From positions 1-64,000 of the forward strand of contig NZ_QUJB01000015.1 in the NCBI RefSeq assembly GCF_003480435.1: DNA of 64,000 nucleotides, read 5' to 3'. Shown piece after piece: positions 1-7,937 of this stretch. Within the stretch, counting starts at the first letter, position 1. Each line of letters opens with the position of its first letter. The translations under genes and the position numbers were made by a program. Source of the DNA: Clostridium sp. AM30-24. Lineage in GTDB: Bacteria > Bacillota > Clostridia > Lachnospirales > Lachnospiraceae. Under the pieces are notes generated by a model that worked only from the letters and a program-made list of their open reading frames with translations, was not told where the DNA came from and did not search any database.

Positions 1-41
1 TGTCACGGCGGAGGTCGTGGGTTCGAATCCCATCCGGGTCG
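1..41 (+). tRNA. tRNA-Asp(GTC), 3' part only
   Basis: The window opens inside a tRNA. The visible part starts at U33, followed by the anticodon GTC, the 3' anticodon stem GGCGG, a T arm GTGGG-TTCGAAT-CCCAT, the 3' acceptor strand CCGGGTC and a G discriminator. A GTC anticodon with G73 is the usual identity of tRNA-Asp. The 5' half lies outside the window. Confidence 0.85.
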
Positions 42-89
42 CGCATACATTTAGGTTTCCAGTATGTATGTAAGTATTATTTAAAATTT

Positions 90-162
90 GGGGTCTTAGC
101 TCAGCTGGGAGAGCATCTGCCTTACAAGCAGAGGGTCATAGGTTCGAGCCCTATAGGCCCCA
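90..162 (+). tRNA. tRNA-Val(TAC)
   Basis: A 73 nt cloverleaf. Acceptor strands GGGGTCT and AGGCCCC pair, with one T-G wobble. Anticodon stem TCTGC/GCAGA encloses the loop CTTACAA, giving anticodon TAC. The T arm is ATAGG-TTCGAGC-CCTAT and the discriminator is A. CCA is not encoded. Confidence 0.95.
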
Positions 163-178
163 TTTTTAGACAGTACAT

Positions 179-251
179 GCCGATGTGGCTCAATTGGCAG
201 AGCAGCTGATTTGTAATCAGCAGGTTATCGGTTCGAGTCCGATCATCGGCT
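179..251 (+). tRNA. tRNA-Thr(TGT)
   Basis: A 73 nt cloverleaf with acceptor GCCGATG/CATCGGC, anticodon stem GCTGA/TCAGC and loop TTTGTAA, giving anticodon TGT. The T loop is TTCGAGT and the discriminator is T, as is common for tRNA-Thr. It lies 16 nt after tRNA-Val in the same array. Confidence 0.95.
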
Positions 252-280
252 TTTAGTTATAAAAACTAAATAATTCTTAT

Positions 281-362
281 GGGCGGATTCCCGAGTGGCC
301 AAAGGGGACAGACTGTAAATCTGCTGCAACTTGCTTCGGTGGTTCGAATCCACCTCCGCCCA
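281..362 (+). tRNA. tRNA-Tyr(GTA)
   Basis: An 82 nt class II tRNA with a long variable arm between the anticodon and T arms. Acceptor GGGCGGA pairs with TCCGCCC. Anticodon stem CAGA/TCTG encloses CTGTAAA, giving GTA. The long variable arm is expected for bacterial tRNA-Tyr. Confidence 0.95.
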
Positions 363-416
363 TTAAAATAAATATTGATTTTTTGATATTTATTGTGTAT
401 AATAAAAAAGCATTGT

Positions 417-490
<74 letters not shown>

Positions 491-494
491 TTAT

Positions 495-567
<73 letters not shown>

Positions 568-587
568 TTACAACTTCATAGTTGTAT

Positions 588-660
588 GGGATATTAGCTC
601 AGTCGGTAGAGCACTTGACTTTTAATCAAGTTGTCCGGGGTTCGAATCCCCGATGTCTCA
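588..660 (+). tRNA. tRNA-Lys(TTT)
   Basis: A 73 nt cloverleaf with acceptor GGGATAT/ATGTCTC (G-T wobbles present), anticodon stem TTGA/TCAA and loop CTTTTAA, giving TTT. T arm CGGGG-TTCGAAT-CCCCG, discriminator A. It is the last tRNA of the array and is followed by a terminator. A tyrosine recombinase stub lies about 90 bp downstream, so this tRNA is a plausible old integration site. Confidence 0.95.
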
Positions 661-667
661 TGAGTTC

Positions 668-703
668 GCGGAAGCCTTTAGAAATAAGGGGTTCCGCTTT
701 TTT
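668..703 (+). terminator. Rho-independent terminator of the tRNA array
   Basis: GCGGAAGCC-TT pairs with AAGG-GGTTCCGC across a short AT-rich loop, followed at once by six T. It sits 8 nt after the last tRNA, the expected end of the tRNA transcript. Confidence 0.85.
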
Positions 704-748
704 GATGCTCAGAAGCACGAAGAAATCCCGGAAATGTTTTTTGTCACG

Positions 749-898
749 TTAATATGTGAAAATCGAACCATTAAAGTCGATACCATCTAAGTGGGAACGG
801 CTCTTTTCTACTGCGATCAGCTCATGTGCGAAATGCTCATACTTCTTTGTTGTCTCAATACTCTTATGACCCATCAATATACTCAGACGTATTACTGA
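749..898 (-). pseudogene. C-terminal remnant of a tyrosine recombinase (phage/ICE-type integrase)
   Basis: Read on the minus strand, an open frame ending in TAA at 749-751 encodes about 50 residues containing ILMGHKSIETTKKYEHF. This matches the last catalytic block of tyrosine recombinases: the GH of the LGHKS motif and the nucleophilic Tyr in a TTxxYxH context. The N-terminal and central catalytic Arg/His regions are absent, and the frame upstream of about 898 no longer resembles an integrase. No start codon is available, so this is a dead stub. It points toward the tRNA-Lys gene, as expected for an element that once integrated at a tRNA 3' end. Confidence 0.75.
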
Positions 899-1120
899 CC
901 GGGGGTAGACAGCCGAGAGGATCAGCTGTGCGAGAAAATAAAAAATGTTTCTTATGTGTTGGTACTGTCAAGTAGATAGAAAGTGAGATGAGGCAAGCGA
1001 GTGGGGCACGGATGCCGCCGCGCACAGCGCTGGCGGGCAACCCCGCCGCATTCACTGTGCGTCCTTTTCCTGCAATGCCTGTTCAACCAGAACGTCCGTC
1101 ATAATCGTGTATACATTGTC
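899..1120. other. Unassigned sequence between integrase and intron remnants
   Basis: About 220 bases join the integrase stub to the group II intron maturase tail. The stretch is GC-richer around 1000-1070, and an open frame beginning at 1001 runs into the maturase tail, but its first 40 or so residues resemble nothing I recognise. It is probably junction debris. Confidence 0.4.
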
Positions 1121-1267
1121 CAGGCGTGGATTTGCGCTAACATGCGAAATGGAAACTGGTATTGCAGTGGATATTTTGTCTTGCAAACTGCATTTAACAA
1201 TAAGAAACTCCATGAACTTGGATATCCAACATTTACGGAGTTCTATATGAAAATATGTGAAAACTAA
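1121..1267 (+). pseudogene. C-terminal remnant of a group II intron reverse transcriptase/maturase
   Basis: The reading frame ending at the TAA before 1268 encodes residues resembling AWICANMRNGNWYCSG followed by NNKKLHELGYPTF. In intact LtrA-like proteins this is the end of the maturase domain, typically AW-x-x-xN-x-R-x-x-Y/W-x-x-x-G-S followed by LTN-x-x-L-x-x-LGYP. Reverse transcriptase and most maturase sequence are missing, so no activity is possible. Its position directly before intron domain V (1272 on) is exactly where the tail of an intron-encoded protein ends, which supports the call. The remnant lies on the same strand as the transposase that later split the intron. Confidence 0.75.
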
Positions 1268-1271
1268 AGAA

Positions 1272-1293
1272 CCGCCGTGTACGGAACCGTACG
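1272..1293 (+). ncRNA. Group II intron domain V, 5' part (interrupted)
   Basis: CCGCCGTG, TACG, loop GAAC and CGTA, then CG, form the 5' arm, distal hairpin and two-nucleotide bulge of a canonical 34 nt domain V. The matching arm CACGGTGG lies at 2908-2915, on the far side of the IS. Rejoining the two restores a full domain V with all eight lower-stem pairs. Confidence 0.8.
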
Positions 1294-1307
1294 TCAGACT
1301 GTCTAAC
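1294..1307 (+). repeat. Left terminal inverted repeat of the IS
   Basis: TCAGACTGTCTAAC, perfectly complementary to 2892-2905. Similarity stops abruptly after 14 bases. Confidence 0.9.
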
Positions 1308-1362
1308 GATTGGTATTCATGATATAATTAAGTTACAAGATATAGAGATTGGGGGCTTAATT

Positions 1363-2766
1363 ATGGCATATATTGTTGGAACAGACAGAAATCAATCCAG
1401 AATGATTACTGCATCGTTAGATGATCTAATTGATAAAGATAATTCGGTTCGCGCAATTGATGCCTATGTTAATTCATTAAATTTACTCGAACTGGGTTTT
1501 ACAGAATACAATGGGACTAATAGAGGACAATCTCCATATCGTCGTTCCGATTTGTTGAAACTGCACATTTACGGATATTTAAATAAAATCAGATCGAGCA
1601 GAGCTCTGGAAATAGAGTGTAAACGAAACCTTGAACTCATGTGGTTGATCAACGCAATAACACCAGATCATGGAACTATCGCTGGCTTTGTAAAAGAGAA
1701 TAGAAAAGCGTTTCATAACACATTGCAGCAATTGACACTTATCCTTAAAGGATGGGGATTGATCGATGGAAAGCTAATGGCAATTGACGGCACTAAAATT
1801 CGTGCGCAAAACAGCAAGCACAATTGTATCACCCAAAGCGGTTTGGATAAAAAAATTGCTTATGCTGATGAGAGAATAAATTCGTATCTTATGGCTATCG
1901 AAAAAGAAACTCCTGTTGATTCTGAATATAAAGATAAGTTGGAAACCTATCAGAAGCTAAAAGAAGAATACTTGTGCCAAAAGAAGGAACTTTCAGAAAA
2001 AGGGTTAGAACAAAAAAGTCTTACCGATCCTGATTCCAGGCGAATGAAAAATAACGGGTCTTTGGATATTTGTTACAATGTACAGTCTGTAGTTGATTCA
2101 CAAAATCATTTTGTCGTAGATATATCTACAACAAATGATATCAATGACCAAAATCAGCTTCATGTCATGGCTAAGAACGCAAAAAAGCTTTTAGATATCG
2201 AGGAATGTACTGTCATCGCTGATACCGGCTATTATAATGCGACTGAAATTAAAAACTGTATTGATGATGGTATGACTGTATATATCAAAAAATCAAAATC
2301 CAATAATAGTACAAAGAACAATGAATTTCGTAAAGAAAAATTCACCTATAACTCGGAAAATGATACATACACTTGCCCAGCAGGTGAACGATTATTATTT
2401 TTTGAAAACACGTCAAAGAATGGATTGAGATATAAAAAATATAAGTGTACATCCTGTTCTACGTGTAAATACCATAATAGTTGTACATCATCTAAAACTG
2501 GAAGGACGCTTCAACGTTGGGAATATGAAAATATCCTTGCTGATGTTCATAAATCAACATTGGAAAACAACAACGTTTATAGACAGAGACGATGCATCGT
2601 AGAACATCCATTTGGAACGGTCAAACGCTCTTTGGGGTATAGTTTCTTTCTTAGGCGTAAAAATGAAAATGTTGATGCTGAAGCAGCATCCATGTTTATC
2701 GCTTATAATTTTAAGCGATTATTAAGTTTGTTCTCGACACAGGAATTGATTAAAAAATTTGAATAG
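1363..2766 (+). CDS. IS1182-family DDE transposase
   Basis: Intact 467-residue transposase. An N-terminal DUF772-type region (about 15-110, with SPYRRSDLLKLHIYGYL) is followed by the catalytic core. Likely DDE residues are D142 (AIDGTKI), D287 (IADTGYY) and E414 (VEHPFG). A Cys-rich insertion at about 337-375 (CPAGE, CTSCSTCKYHNSC) is typical of the DDE_Tnp_1_6 subtype. The ATG at 1363 follows AGATTGGGGGC, a weak binding site. There is no frameshift, so the element may still be active. It excises and reinserts its own IS and is unrelated to neighbouring chromosomal functions. Confidence 0.93.
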   Translation: MAYIVGTDRNQSRMITASLDDLIDKDNSVRAIDAYVNSLNLLELGFTEYNGTNRGQSPYRRSDLLKLHIYGYLNKIRSSRALEIECKRNLELMWLINAITPDHGTIAGFVKENRKAFHNTLQQLTLILKGWGLIDGKLMAIDGTKIRAQNSKHNCITQSGLDKKIAYADERINSYLMAIEKETPVDSEYKDKLETYQKLKEEYLCQKKELSEKGLEQKSLTDPDSRRMKNNGSLDICYNVQSVVDSQNHFVVDISTTNDINDQNQLHVMAKNAKKLLDIEECTVIADTGYYNATEIKNCIDDGMTVYIKKSKSNNSTKNNEFRKEKFTYNSENDTYTCPAGERLLFFENTSKNGLRYKKYKCTSCSTCKYHNSCTSSKTGRTLQRWEYENILADVHKSTLENNNVYRQRRCIVEHPFGTVKRSLGYSFFLRRKNENVDAEAASMFIAYNFKRLLSLFSTQELIKKFE

Positions 2767-2891
2767 TTACAAAGAAAAATAAAACAGGATATCAGAAATA
2801 GCTTTTGGAGTAGCCCTCTATTCAATAGAATGAAGAAAAATATGAGAATCCGTTTATCAGACTGTCGATTTTACCACCTCAAAAGGGTTTT

Positions 2892-2905
2892 GTTAGACAG
2901 TCTGA
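2892..2905 (+). repeat. Right terminal inverted repeat of the IS
   Basis: GTTAGACAGTCTGA, the exact complement of 1294-1307, marking the right end of the insertion sequence. Confidence 0.9.
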
Positions 2906-2959
2906 CGCACGGTGGTGTGGTAGGAGGTAAATAAAATAATTATTTACCTTCTACCCGAT
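2906..2959 (+). ncRNA. Group II intron domain V 3' arm and domain VI
   Basis: CACGGTGG (2908-2915) completes domain V. GGTAGGAGGTAAAT (2919-2932) then pairs with ATTTACCTTCTACC (2942-2955) as a domain VI hairpin. CGAT at 2956-2959 fits the usual 3' end of such introns. With the maturase tail upstream this identifies the 3' end of a group II intron whose 5' part has been lost. Confidence 0.75.
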
Positions 2960-2960
2960 T

Positions 2961-2994
2961 TCCCCAGAGGATTTCGATCCTCTGGGGATTTTTT
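2961..2994 (+). terminator. Strong terminator with UUCG tetraloop directly after the intron
   Basis: TCCCCAGAGGAT pairs perfectly (12 bp) with ATCCTCTGGGGA around a TTCG tetraloop, followed by six T. It begins one or two bases after the inferred intron 3' end, so the intron's 3' exon is itself a terminator hairpin. It insulates the Opp operon from upstream transcription. Confidence 0.9.
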
Positions 2995-3062
2995 AATTTG
3001 TCAATATTGTTCAAATAATGCATCTTATTCGCGAAGATTATATATAACATGCGAATTGTTTA

Positions 3063-3091
3063 TTGGACAACATTAAAGCAAATACTGTAAA
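3063..3091 (+). promoter_or_regulatory. Candidate promoter of the hydrolase-Opp operon
   Basis: TTGGAC (3063-3068), a 17 nt spacer and TGTAAA (3086-3091) in an AT-rich region after the terminator. It gives a 5' leader of about 110 nt before the first gene. Sequence match only. Confidence 0.5.
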
Positions 3092-3206
3092 ATGTGCTTA
3101 AATAAAACGATCGAAAATAGTATTTTTATACCAAAATACACAAAGCAAGGATAGCGCACATGCGCATATCGCAAAAATACAAACAGAAAGGCGAAGGTGA
3201 ACAGAT

Positions 3207-4628
3207 TTGAATCGGATACAGGAAGCAAACCGTCTGTTGGCGGAAAATCTCGTGGAATCCATTATCAAGGACTATGATGCATGTGGAGTTGCAGCAGCCA
3301 TCATTGATAAGAATGGTGTAACTCAGTATGAAAAGTTCTGGGGATCGAAGGAGCTGGGAACCGGAGAGAAGCCGGACGGAGAGACGATTTTTGGTCTGGC
3401 ATCTGTAACAAAATCCTTTACTGCTTTGGCAATTATGCAGATGGAGGAGCGGGGAATCTTAAACTTAGATGATCCTGTGAGTAAGTATGTACCGGAATTT
3501 ACCAACAAGAATCAGAAAACGGTAACGATCCGGCATCTTTTAAGCCATAGCGGTGGCTTTTTTCCACTGCCAAGAATCTTGATTGACGAAGTGGCGGCAG
3601 AGATGGGACTTGACGAGGCTGTAGTGGGAGATCTGGCTTACAATGATGCACTGGCTGCCGAAGGCGTGCGCCGGGTGGCAGAACGGCTGGATGCCCAGAC
3701 AGAGGAATGTGGTTTAAACGGTGAGCCTGGAGAATACTTAAGCTATTGTAATGATGGTTTTGCGTTACTTTCAGACATTATCCGCAGATACGGAGGAGAG
3801 CCTTCTTATGCGGACTACCTTTTAAAGAATGTTATGAAGCCTTTAGGAATGGAGCGGAGTTTCTGTGATTTTGTCCGCCCAAGTAAGGATCCAAACGCAG
3901 CTGTCTTATATAAGAAAGTCAACGGCGTTATGACCGGTTCCAGAGATTATCATGATCGTGCCTTTGTTTTAAACGGAGGCGGAGCCATGAAATCCACACT
4001 GAATGATCTGAAAAAGTATCTGACGATGTATCTGAACGAAGGAAAAGCATCAAACGGAGTCCGGATCTTAAGTGAAACAGGAATCCGGGAAATGTGTAAG
4101 CCACGTCAGCTCTATGGAGCGTTTGGACATTATGGATACGGTGTTTCCATGAGACAGATGGATGATCTGAAAATCGTGGAGCACGGCGGAAGTCTTCCGG
4201 GAGTCTCCTCCAATATTGCATGGTCTTACGAAGCGGAAGCGGCTGTTATCATTCTTTGCAACACCTCAGGCGTACCGGTAAAAGTGATTTCAGATGCCCT
4301 GATGAAGATGTATAACGGAAGAAATCCGATTGATAAACGGGACGTATGGCAGGAAACCACCTGGGATGAGGAAACAATCCGAGATGCAGTAGGAATGTAT
4401 ATTTCCGGAGAGGGAACGACCGTCGAGCTTTATAAAAAAGAGGACGGAACGATCGGAGCCAGAGAATCCGGGAAAGAGGTTTCCATCATTCCGGTCAGCC
4501 CTAAGAATGCGATCTTCCGAAATAAGTATTCAGACCTTTTTATCCGCCTGATTCAGAATGAAAAACGAGGAATCTATGCAATTGCCCATGGAAGCAGATT
4601 GATCCCAAAGAGTAAGCCGGAACAATAG
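3207..4628 (+). CDS. Serine hydrolase of the beta-lactamase/D-Ala-D-Ala carboxypeptidase (class C-like) family
   Basis: A 473-residue PF00144-type protein with all three active-site motifs: SxxK as S66-V-T-K69, YxN as Y181-C-N183, and H327-G-G in place of KTG. Family members act as peptidases, esterases or penicillin-recognising enzymes on small amide or ester substrates. No signal peptide is visible, so it is probably cytoplasmic. The HGG third motif and genomic context argue for a D-amino-acid or peptide hydrolase rather than a true resistance beta-lactamase. It starts at TTG (3207) behind GAAGG (3193-3197). It is the first gene of a unit continuing into a complete peptide transporter, so processing imported peptides is a reasonable inference. 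Confidence 0.85.
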   Translation: MNRIQEANRLLAENLVESIIKDYDACGVAAAIIDKNGVTQYEKFWGSKELGTGEKPDGETIFGLASVTKSFTALAIMQMEERGILNLDDPVSKYVPEFTNKNQKTVTIRHLLSHSGGFFPLPRILIDEVAAEMGLDEAVVGDLAYNDALAAEGVRRVAERLDAQTEECGLNGEPGEYLSYCNDGFALLSDIIRRYGGEPSYADYLLKNVMKPLGMERSFCDFVRPSKDPNAAVLYKKVNGVMTGSRDYHDRAFVLNGGGAMKSTLNDLKKYLTMYLNEGKASNGVRILSETGIREMCKPRQLYGAFGHYGYGVSMRQMDDLKIVEHGGSLPGVSSNIAWSYEAEAAVIILCNTSGVPVKVISDALMKMYNGRNPIDKRDVWQETTWDEETIRDAVGMYISGEGTTVELYKKEDGTIGARESGKEVSIIPVSPKNAIFRNKYSDLFIRLIQNEKRGIYAIAHGSRLIPKSKPEQ

Positions 4629-4647
4629 GAAGAAGGGAAAGAAACGG

Positions 4648-5016
4648 ATGGGAAGACAATATCAGGTTGTATGCTGTTTACGAAATCTGGCTTATGCGGC
4701 GGCTGCGGCGGCTGTGATCTTTGTAATCCGCAGGCAATGGAATCTCATTGGAATCTCCGATGCCTGTGCACTTTCAGGAATTGGATTTTTGATCGTAAGC
4801 CTGTTTCGCAGAGCGAGATATATGAGATTTTATGATCTGTGTATTTACGGAGTGATGCGGTTTAAGAGCCTGAGAACCAATCCGGAGATGACAGATAAAA
4901 AGTTCGGAAGCTACGGCGAATTTGTTCAGAAAAGACGCTATGAAAAAAACTATATGGAATCTTTTATCGCAGCGGTCAGTATGTTTGTCTGTTCGTTGAC
5001 GATATTGAGCATATGA
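4648..5016 (+). CDS. Small integral membrane protein, possibly DUF3899
   Basis: 122 residues with two N-terminal membrane segments (about 12-27 and 38-54), a basic cytoplasmic middle (RRARYMRFYDLCIYG, then KRRYEK) and a C-terminal hydrophobic segment (about 104-121). The R-x-x-x-FYD-x-x-x-YG element resembles DUF3899 proteins, but I would not insist on the family. It lies 19 nt after the serine hydrolase and 19 nt before the peptide-binding lipoprotein, so it is surely co-transcribed with the peptide transporter. Function unknown. Confidence 0.7.
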   Translation: MGRQYQVVCCLRNLAYAAAAAAVIFVIRRQWNLIGISDACALSGIGFLIVSLFRRARYMRFYDLCIYGVMRFKSLRTNPEMTDKKFGSYGEFVQKRRYEKNYMESFIAAVSMFVCSLTILSI

Positions 5017-5035
5017 TTAAAGGAGGAAGTAAGCT

Positions 5036-6859
5036 ATGAAAAAGACCAAAAAAATACTGGCAGCCGTACTGGCAGTGAGTACTTTGGCAGCAACACTCTC
5101 AGGATGTTCCGGCGGGAACAAAACAAATGAGAGCGTGGAGTTTACGGAGGCTGCATCGACAGCAGCAGGAACTTCAGAATCCACAGAGGCTAAGGCTGAT
5201 CCAAACGGAGAAAAGCCGACAGCGGAAGGATATGGGATGTTAAGAGAGGCATCTACCTCTAAGATTGGTTCCCTGAACCCATTAACATATACCCAGTCCT
5301 ACTCTTCTACCCAGATCAAACGTTCTTCAATGACTCTGTATACTTACATTCCGAATGCAGATTATACGGCATGTGAAGTAGCAGGAGAATTAGCGGCAGA
5401 AGATCCGATCCAGGTGGATGAGGAAGGAAAGGTATGGCAGATCAAGATTCGTGAAGGCTGCGTATGGGAAAACGGCGAGCCTCTGGATGCAAACGATGTG
5501 TACTATACATGGAAGATGATCCTCGATCCGAAGCTTGCAAACCTGCGTGCAAGTAACTTTGCAAATGATGGAATTGAAATCGTAAAAGCAATGGATTATT
5601 TCCAGGGCAACGCTTCCTGGGATGAGGTTGGTTTAAAGCTGATCGATGACCATACACTGGAGATTCACACAGTCAGCATGCAGAGCCCGACAGAGGTGAT
5701 GTTCCATCTGGCTCACCCGGCAAACTGTATTATCAATGAAGAATACTACGAAAAGGGAATGAATGCAGACAGAACCGAGAACAAATACGGAACATCCAAG
5801 GAAAACTATATTTCCTGCGGACCGTTCATCGTAGAGAACTGGATCAACGATGCTGAGATTACATTCAAAAAGAACCCGAATTATCCGTACGCAGATCGCA
5901 TTTGGCTGGCTGGTATCAACATTAAGGTCGTAGAAGACAGCAGTACACAGCTCCAGCTGTTTGAAAACGGCGAGGTTGATTATGTAAACCTTTCTACTTC
6001 AAACTACTTAAAGTATGAAGAGGATCCGAGAGTCCTTCTGGCTCCGTATAACTCTGTACGTCACGTAGTAATCAACACGATCAATCCGGAGAAGCCGATC
6101 TTAGCAAATGAGAAATTCAGACAGGCTCTTTATTATGGCTCAGACAGACAGAGTCTTGCAAGCCTGACAAAGCAGAATCCGGCAGAGTACATTGTTCCGA
6201 CCACTCATATGGTGGATCTTAATACAAACACATCCTTCCGCGAGACAGAAGAAGGAAAGGCAAACAGAAAAGAAAACTTCGGTTATGATCCGGAAAAGGC
6301 AAAACAGCTGTTTGATGAGGCGATGGCAGAAGAAGGACTTGATAAGCTCACTCTTACCCTGCATTACTCCGATACAGAGTTAATGGCTCAGATGTCTGAG
6401 TTCCTTCAGCAGAGCTGGCCGAAGGTGTTTGGAGCAGACCGCTTTGAGCTGAAGCTTCAGGCTATGCCGGCAAACCAGCTGAGCCAGGTGAAGAGAGGCT
6501 GGAAGACCAACCCGGCATCCTACGAATTAAGCTGGGGTGGCTGGGTAGGAAACGACCTGTCTCCGTGGAACTCCTTTAAGTATTGGACCTCTTACTATTC
6601 CAATAAGAACGAACCGTACCTCAATGAGGAATTTGATAAGGTATTCAACGAAGCTAACTTTGGTGAAAATCGCTTTGATGACGGAGTCCGTGTGAAAGAT
6701 GTTGCAGAAATGGAGCGCTTATTAATAGAACCGGCAATCGTTGTTCCGGAAACACAGGATATTTATAAGTATTTAAAATCTGACCGTTTACAGCTTTCTA
6801 TGAAGAACTGGGCAAACAGAATCGGATTTGCCTGGGATTATTCTAAGGTCGTAGAATAA
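5036..6859 (+). CDS. oppA: Oligopeptide ABC transporter, substrate-binding lipoprotein (SBP family 5)
   Basis: A 607-residue extracellular binding protein. It begins with a basic n-region, a hydrophobic stretch and the lipobox LSGC, so Cys24 is lipidated and anchors it to the outer membrane face. A Ser/Thr/Glu-rich linker follows to about residue 60. The family 5 body includes VWENGEPLDANDVYYTWKM, the classic opening signature of peptide-binding proteins. Length suits an OppA rather than a short DppA. A good ribosome site (AGGAGG, 5022 on) precedes the ATG. A stable hairpin after the stop codon probably allows excess production relative to the permeases. The peptide specificity cannot be read from sequence. 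Confidence 0.92.
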   Translation: MKKTKKILAAVLAVSTLAATLSGCSGGNKTNESVEFTEAASTAAGTSESTEAKADPNGEKPTAEGYGMLREASTSKIGSLNPLTYTQSYSSTQIKRSSMTLYTYIPNADYTACEVAGELAAEDPIQVDEEGKVWQIKIREGCVWENGEPLDANDVYYTWKMILDPKLANLRASNFANDGIEIVKAMDYFQGNASWDEVGLKLIDDHTLEIHTVSMQSPTEVMFHLAHPANCIINEEYYEKGMNADRTENKYGTSKENYISCGPFIVENWINDAEITFKKNPNYPYADRIWLAGINIKVVEDSSTQLQLFENGEVDYVNLSTSNYLKYEEDPRVLLAPYNSVRHVVINTINPEKPILANEKFRQALYYGSDRQSLASLTKQNPAEYIVPTTHMVDLNTNTSFRETEEGKANRKENFGYDPEKAKQLFDEAMAEEGLDKLTLTLHYSDTELMAQMSEFLQQSWPKVFGADRFELKLQAMPANQLSQVKRGWKTNPASYELSWGGWVGNDLSPWNSFKYWTSYYSNKNEPYLNEEFDKVFNEANFGENRFDDGVRVKDVAEMERLLIEPAIVVPETQDIYKYLKSDRLQLSMKNWANRIGFAWDYSKVVE

Positions 6860-6910
6860 TCGAAACGGATAAAAACTGAACATAGTCAGGAGTAAAGGAT
6901 CAAACCTTGG

Positions 6911-6940
6911 ACAAGCTGCTCCATATACGGAGCAGCTTGT
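6911..6940 (+). promoter_or_regulatory. Intercistronic hairpin between oppA and oppB
   Basis: ACAAGCTGCTCC pairs perfectly with GGAGCAGCTTGT (12 bp, 6 nt loop), followed only by TGTTT. The weak T tract suggests partial termination or 3'-end protection of the binding-protein message, a common way to make more binding protein than permease. Confidence 0.75.
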
Positions 6941-6986
6941 TGTTTAAACAGAGCCAAGCCATAAACGAAAGGAGTGAGGATCGGCA

Positions 6987-7937
6987 GTGTTTCGATATAT
7001 TATAGACCGAATTATCGCATTATTTATTACATTGTTTATTATCATATCCATTGCCTTTTGCGTTGTCCGCCTGATGCCTGGAAGCGTGTACGATCAGGAT
7101 GGAGATCTGTCAGAAACCGTTATTTCCACTTTAAATGAAAAATATCATTTTGATGAGCCAATCATCAAGCAGTACGGTTATTTCCTGGAGAATATCGTTC
7201 TTCACGGAGATTGGGGCACATCCATGAAGATGCGTCCGAATGTACCGGTATTTGAGGTTATGAAAGATCGAATCCCGGTAACCTTGCAGATCAACCTGAT
7301 ATCATTGTTTGCGGCCATACCGATCGGGCTTCTAGCCGGAATCGTGGCGGCAATAAAGAAAAATACAATTATCGATCACCTCGTGTCGTTTATGGTAGTT
7401 ATCTTTATTTCCGTGCCTTCCTTCGTATTTGCAACATGTCTTCAGTACTTTATTGGATATAAGGCCGGAGCTTTCCCACTGATCTATAATGCATCAGCAA
7501 CCGGAATAGAAGCATACCGTTCCATGTTCCTTCCGATTTTAGCACTGATGTTCAGCCCAATTGCCCGTGTTGCCCGTTACTTAAGAGCGGAGCTGGCAGA
7601 GACTATGAACTCTGAATTCATGCTGTTAGCGAAAACAAAGGGCTTAACCTATGGACAGAGTACCGTCCGCCATGGTCTTCGTAACTCCATGGTGCCGCTG
7701 GCCAATATCATCATCCCGATGTTTGCCAATGTATTAGGTGGTTCTCTCGTAGTAGAGACGATCTTCTCTGTTCCTGGAATGGGAGGTATGATGGTTGACT
7801 CCATCAATGCCAACGACCATATGCTGACGGTTGCGATCCTGGTGTTCTACTCCATGATCTCGTTGATCACAGTCCTTATCGTTGATATTTCTTACGGCAT
7901 CATTGACCCGAGAGTCAGAATGGGAGGGAAGAAGTAA
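6987..7937 (+). CDS. oppB: Oligopeptide ABC transporter, permease (OppB/DppB type)
   Basis: 316 residues with a first membrane helix at about 9-30, a periplasmic-side loop (LMPGSVYDQDGDLSETV) and five further helices. The EAA loop reads EFMLLAKTKGLTYGQSTVRH, which contacts the ATPase subunits. The start is GTG at 6987, preceded by AAAGGAGTGAGG. The stop codon overlaps the next start (TAATG), indicating translational coupling with OppC. It forms half of the transmembrane channel. Confidence 0.92.
   Translation: MFRYIIDRIIALFITLFIIISIAFCVVRLMPGSVYDQDGDLSETVISTLNEKYHFDEPIIKQYGYFLENIVLHGDWGTSMKMRPNVPVFEVMKDRIPVTLQINLISLFAAIPIGLLAGIVAAIKKNTIIDHLVSFMVVIFISVPSFVFATCLQYFIGYKAGAFPLIYNASATGIEAYRSMFLPILALMFSPIARVARYLRAELAETMNSEFMLLAKTKGLTYGQSTVRHGLRNSMVPLANIIIPMFANVLGGSLVVETIFSVPGMGGMMVDSINANDHMLTVAILVFYSMISLITVLIVDISYGIIDPRVRMGGKK

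Larger units (their letters stand above)
1294..2905 (+). mobile_element. IS1182-family insertion sequence, complete
   Basis: A 1612 bp element bounded by perfect 14 bp inverted repeats (TCAGACTGTCTAAC at 1294-1307 and its complement at 2892-2905), holding one intact DDE transposase gene. Both flanks carry CG at the boundary (1292-1293 and 2906-2907), consistent with a 2 bp target duplication. Removing the element and one CG rebuilds group II intron domain V without gap or mismatch, so the boundaries are precise. The element is visibly AT-richer than the surrounding chromosome. Bases 2767-2891 are its non-coding tail. Confidence 0.9.

Noticed and set aside
864..1055. 63-codon minus-strand frame overlapping the integrase stub
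   Set aside because: It is in another frame than the recognisable integrase residues and has no similarity of its own.
3207..4628. Antibiotic-resistance beta-lactamase
   Set aside because: It lacks a signal peptide and has HGG instead of KTG; operon context with a peptide transporter favours a peptidase or esterase role.
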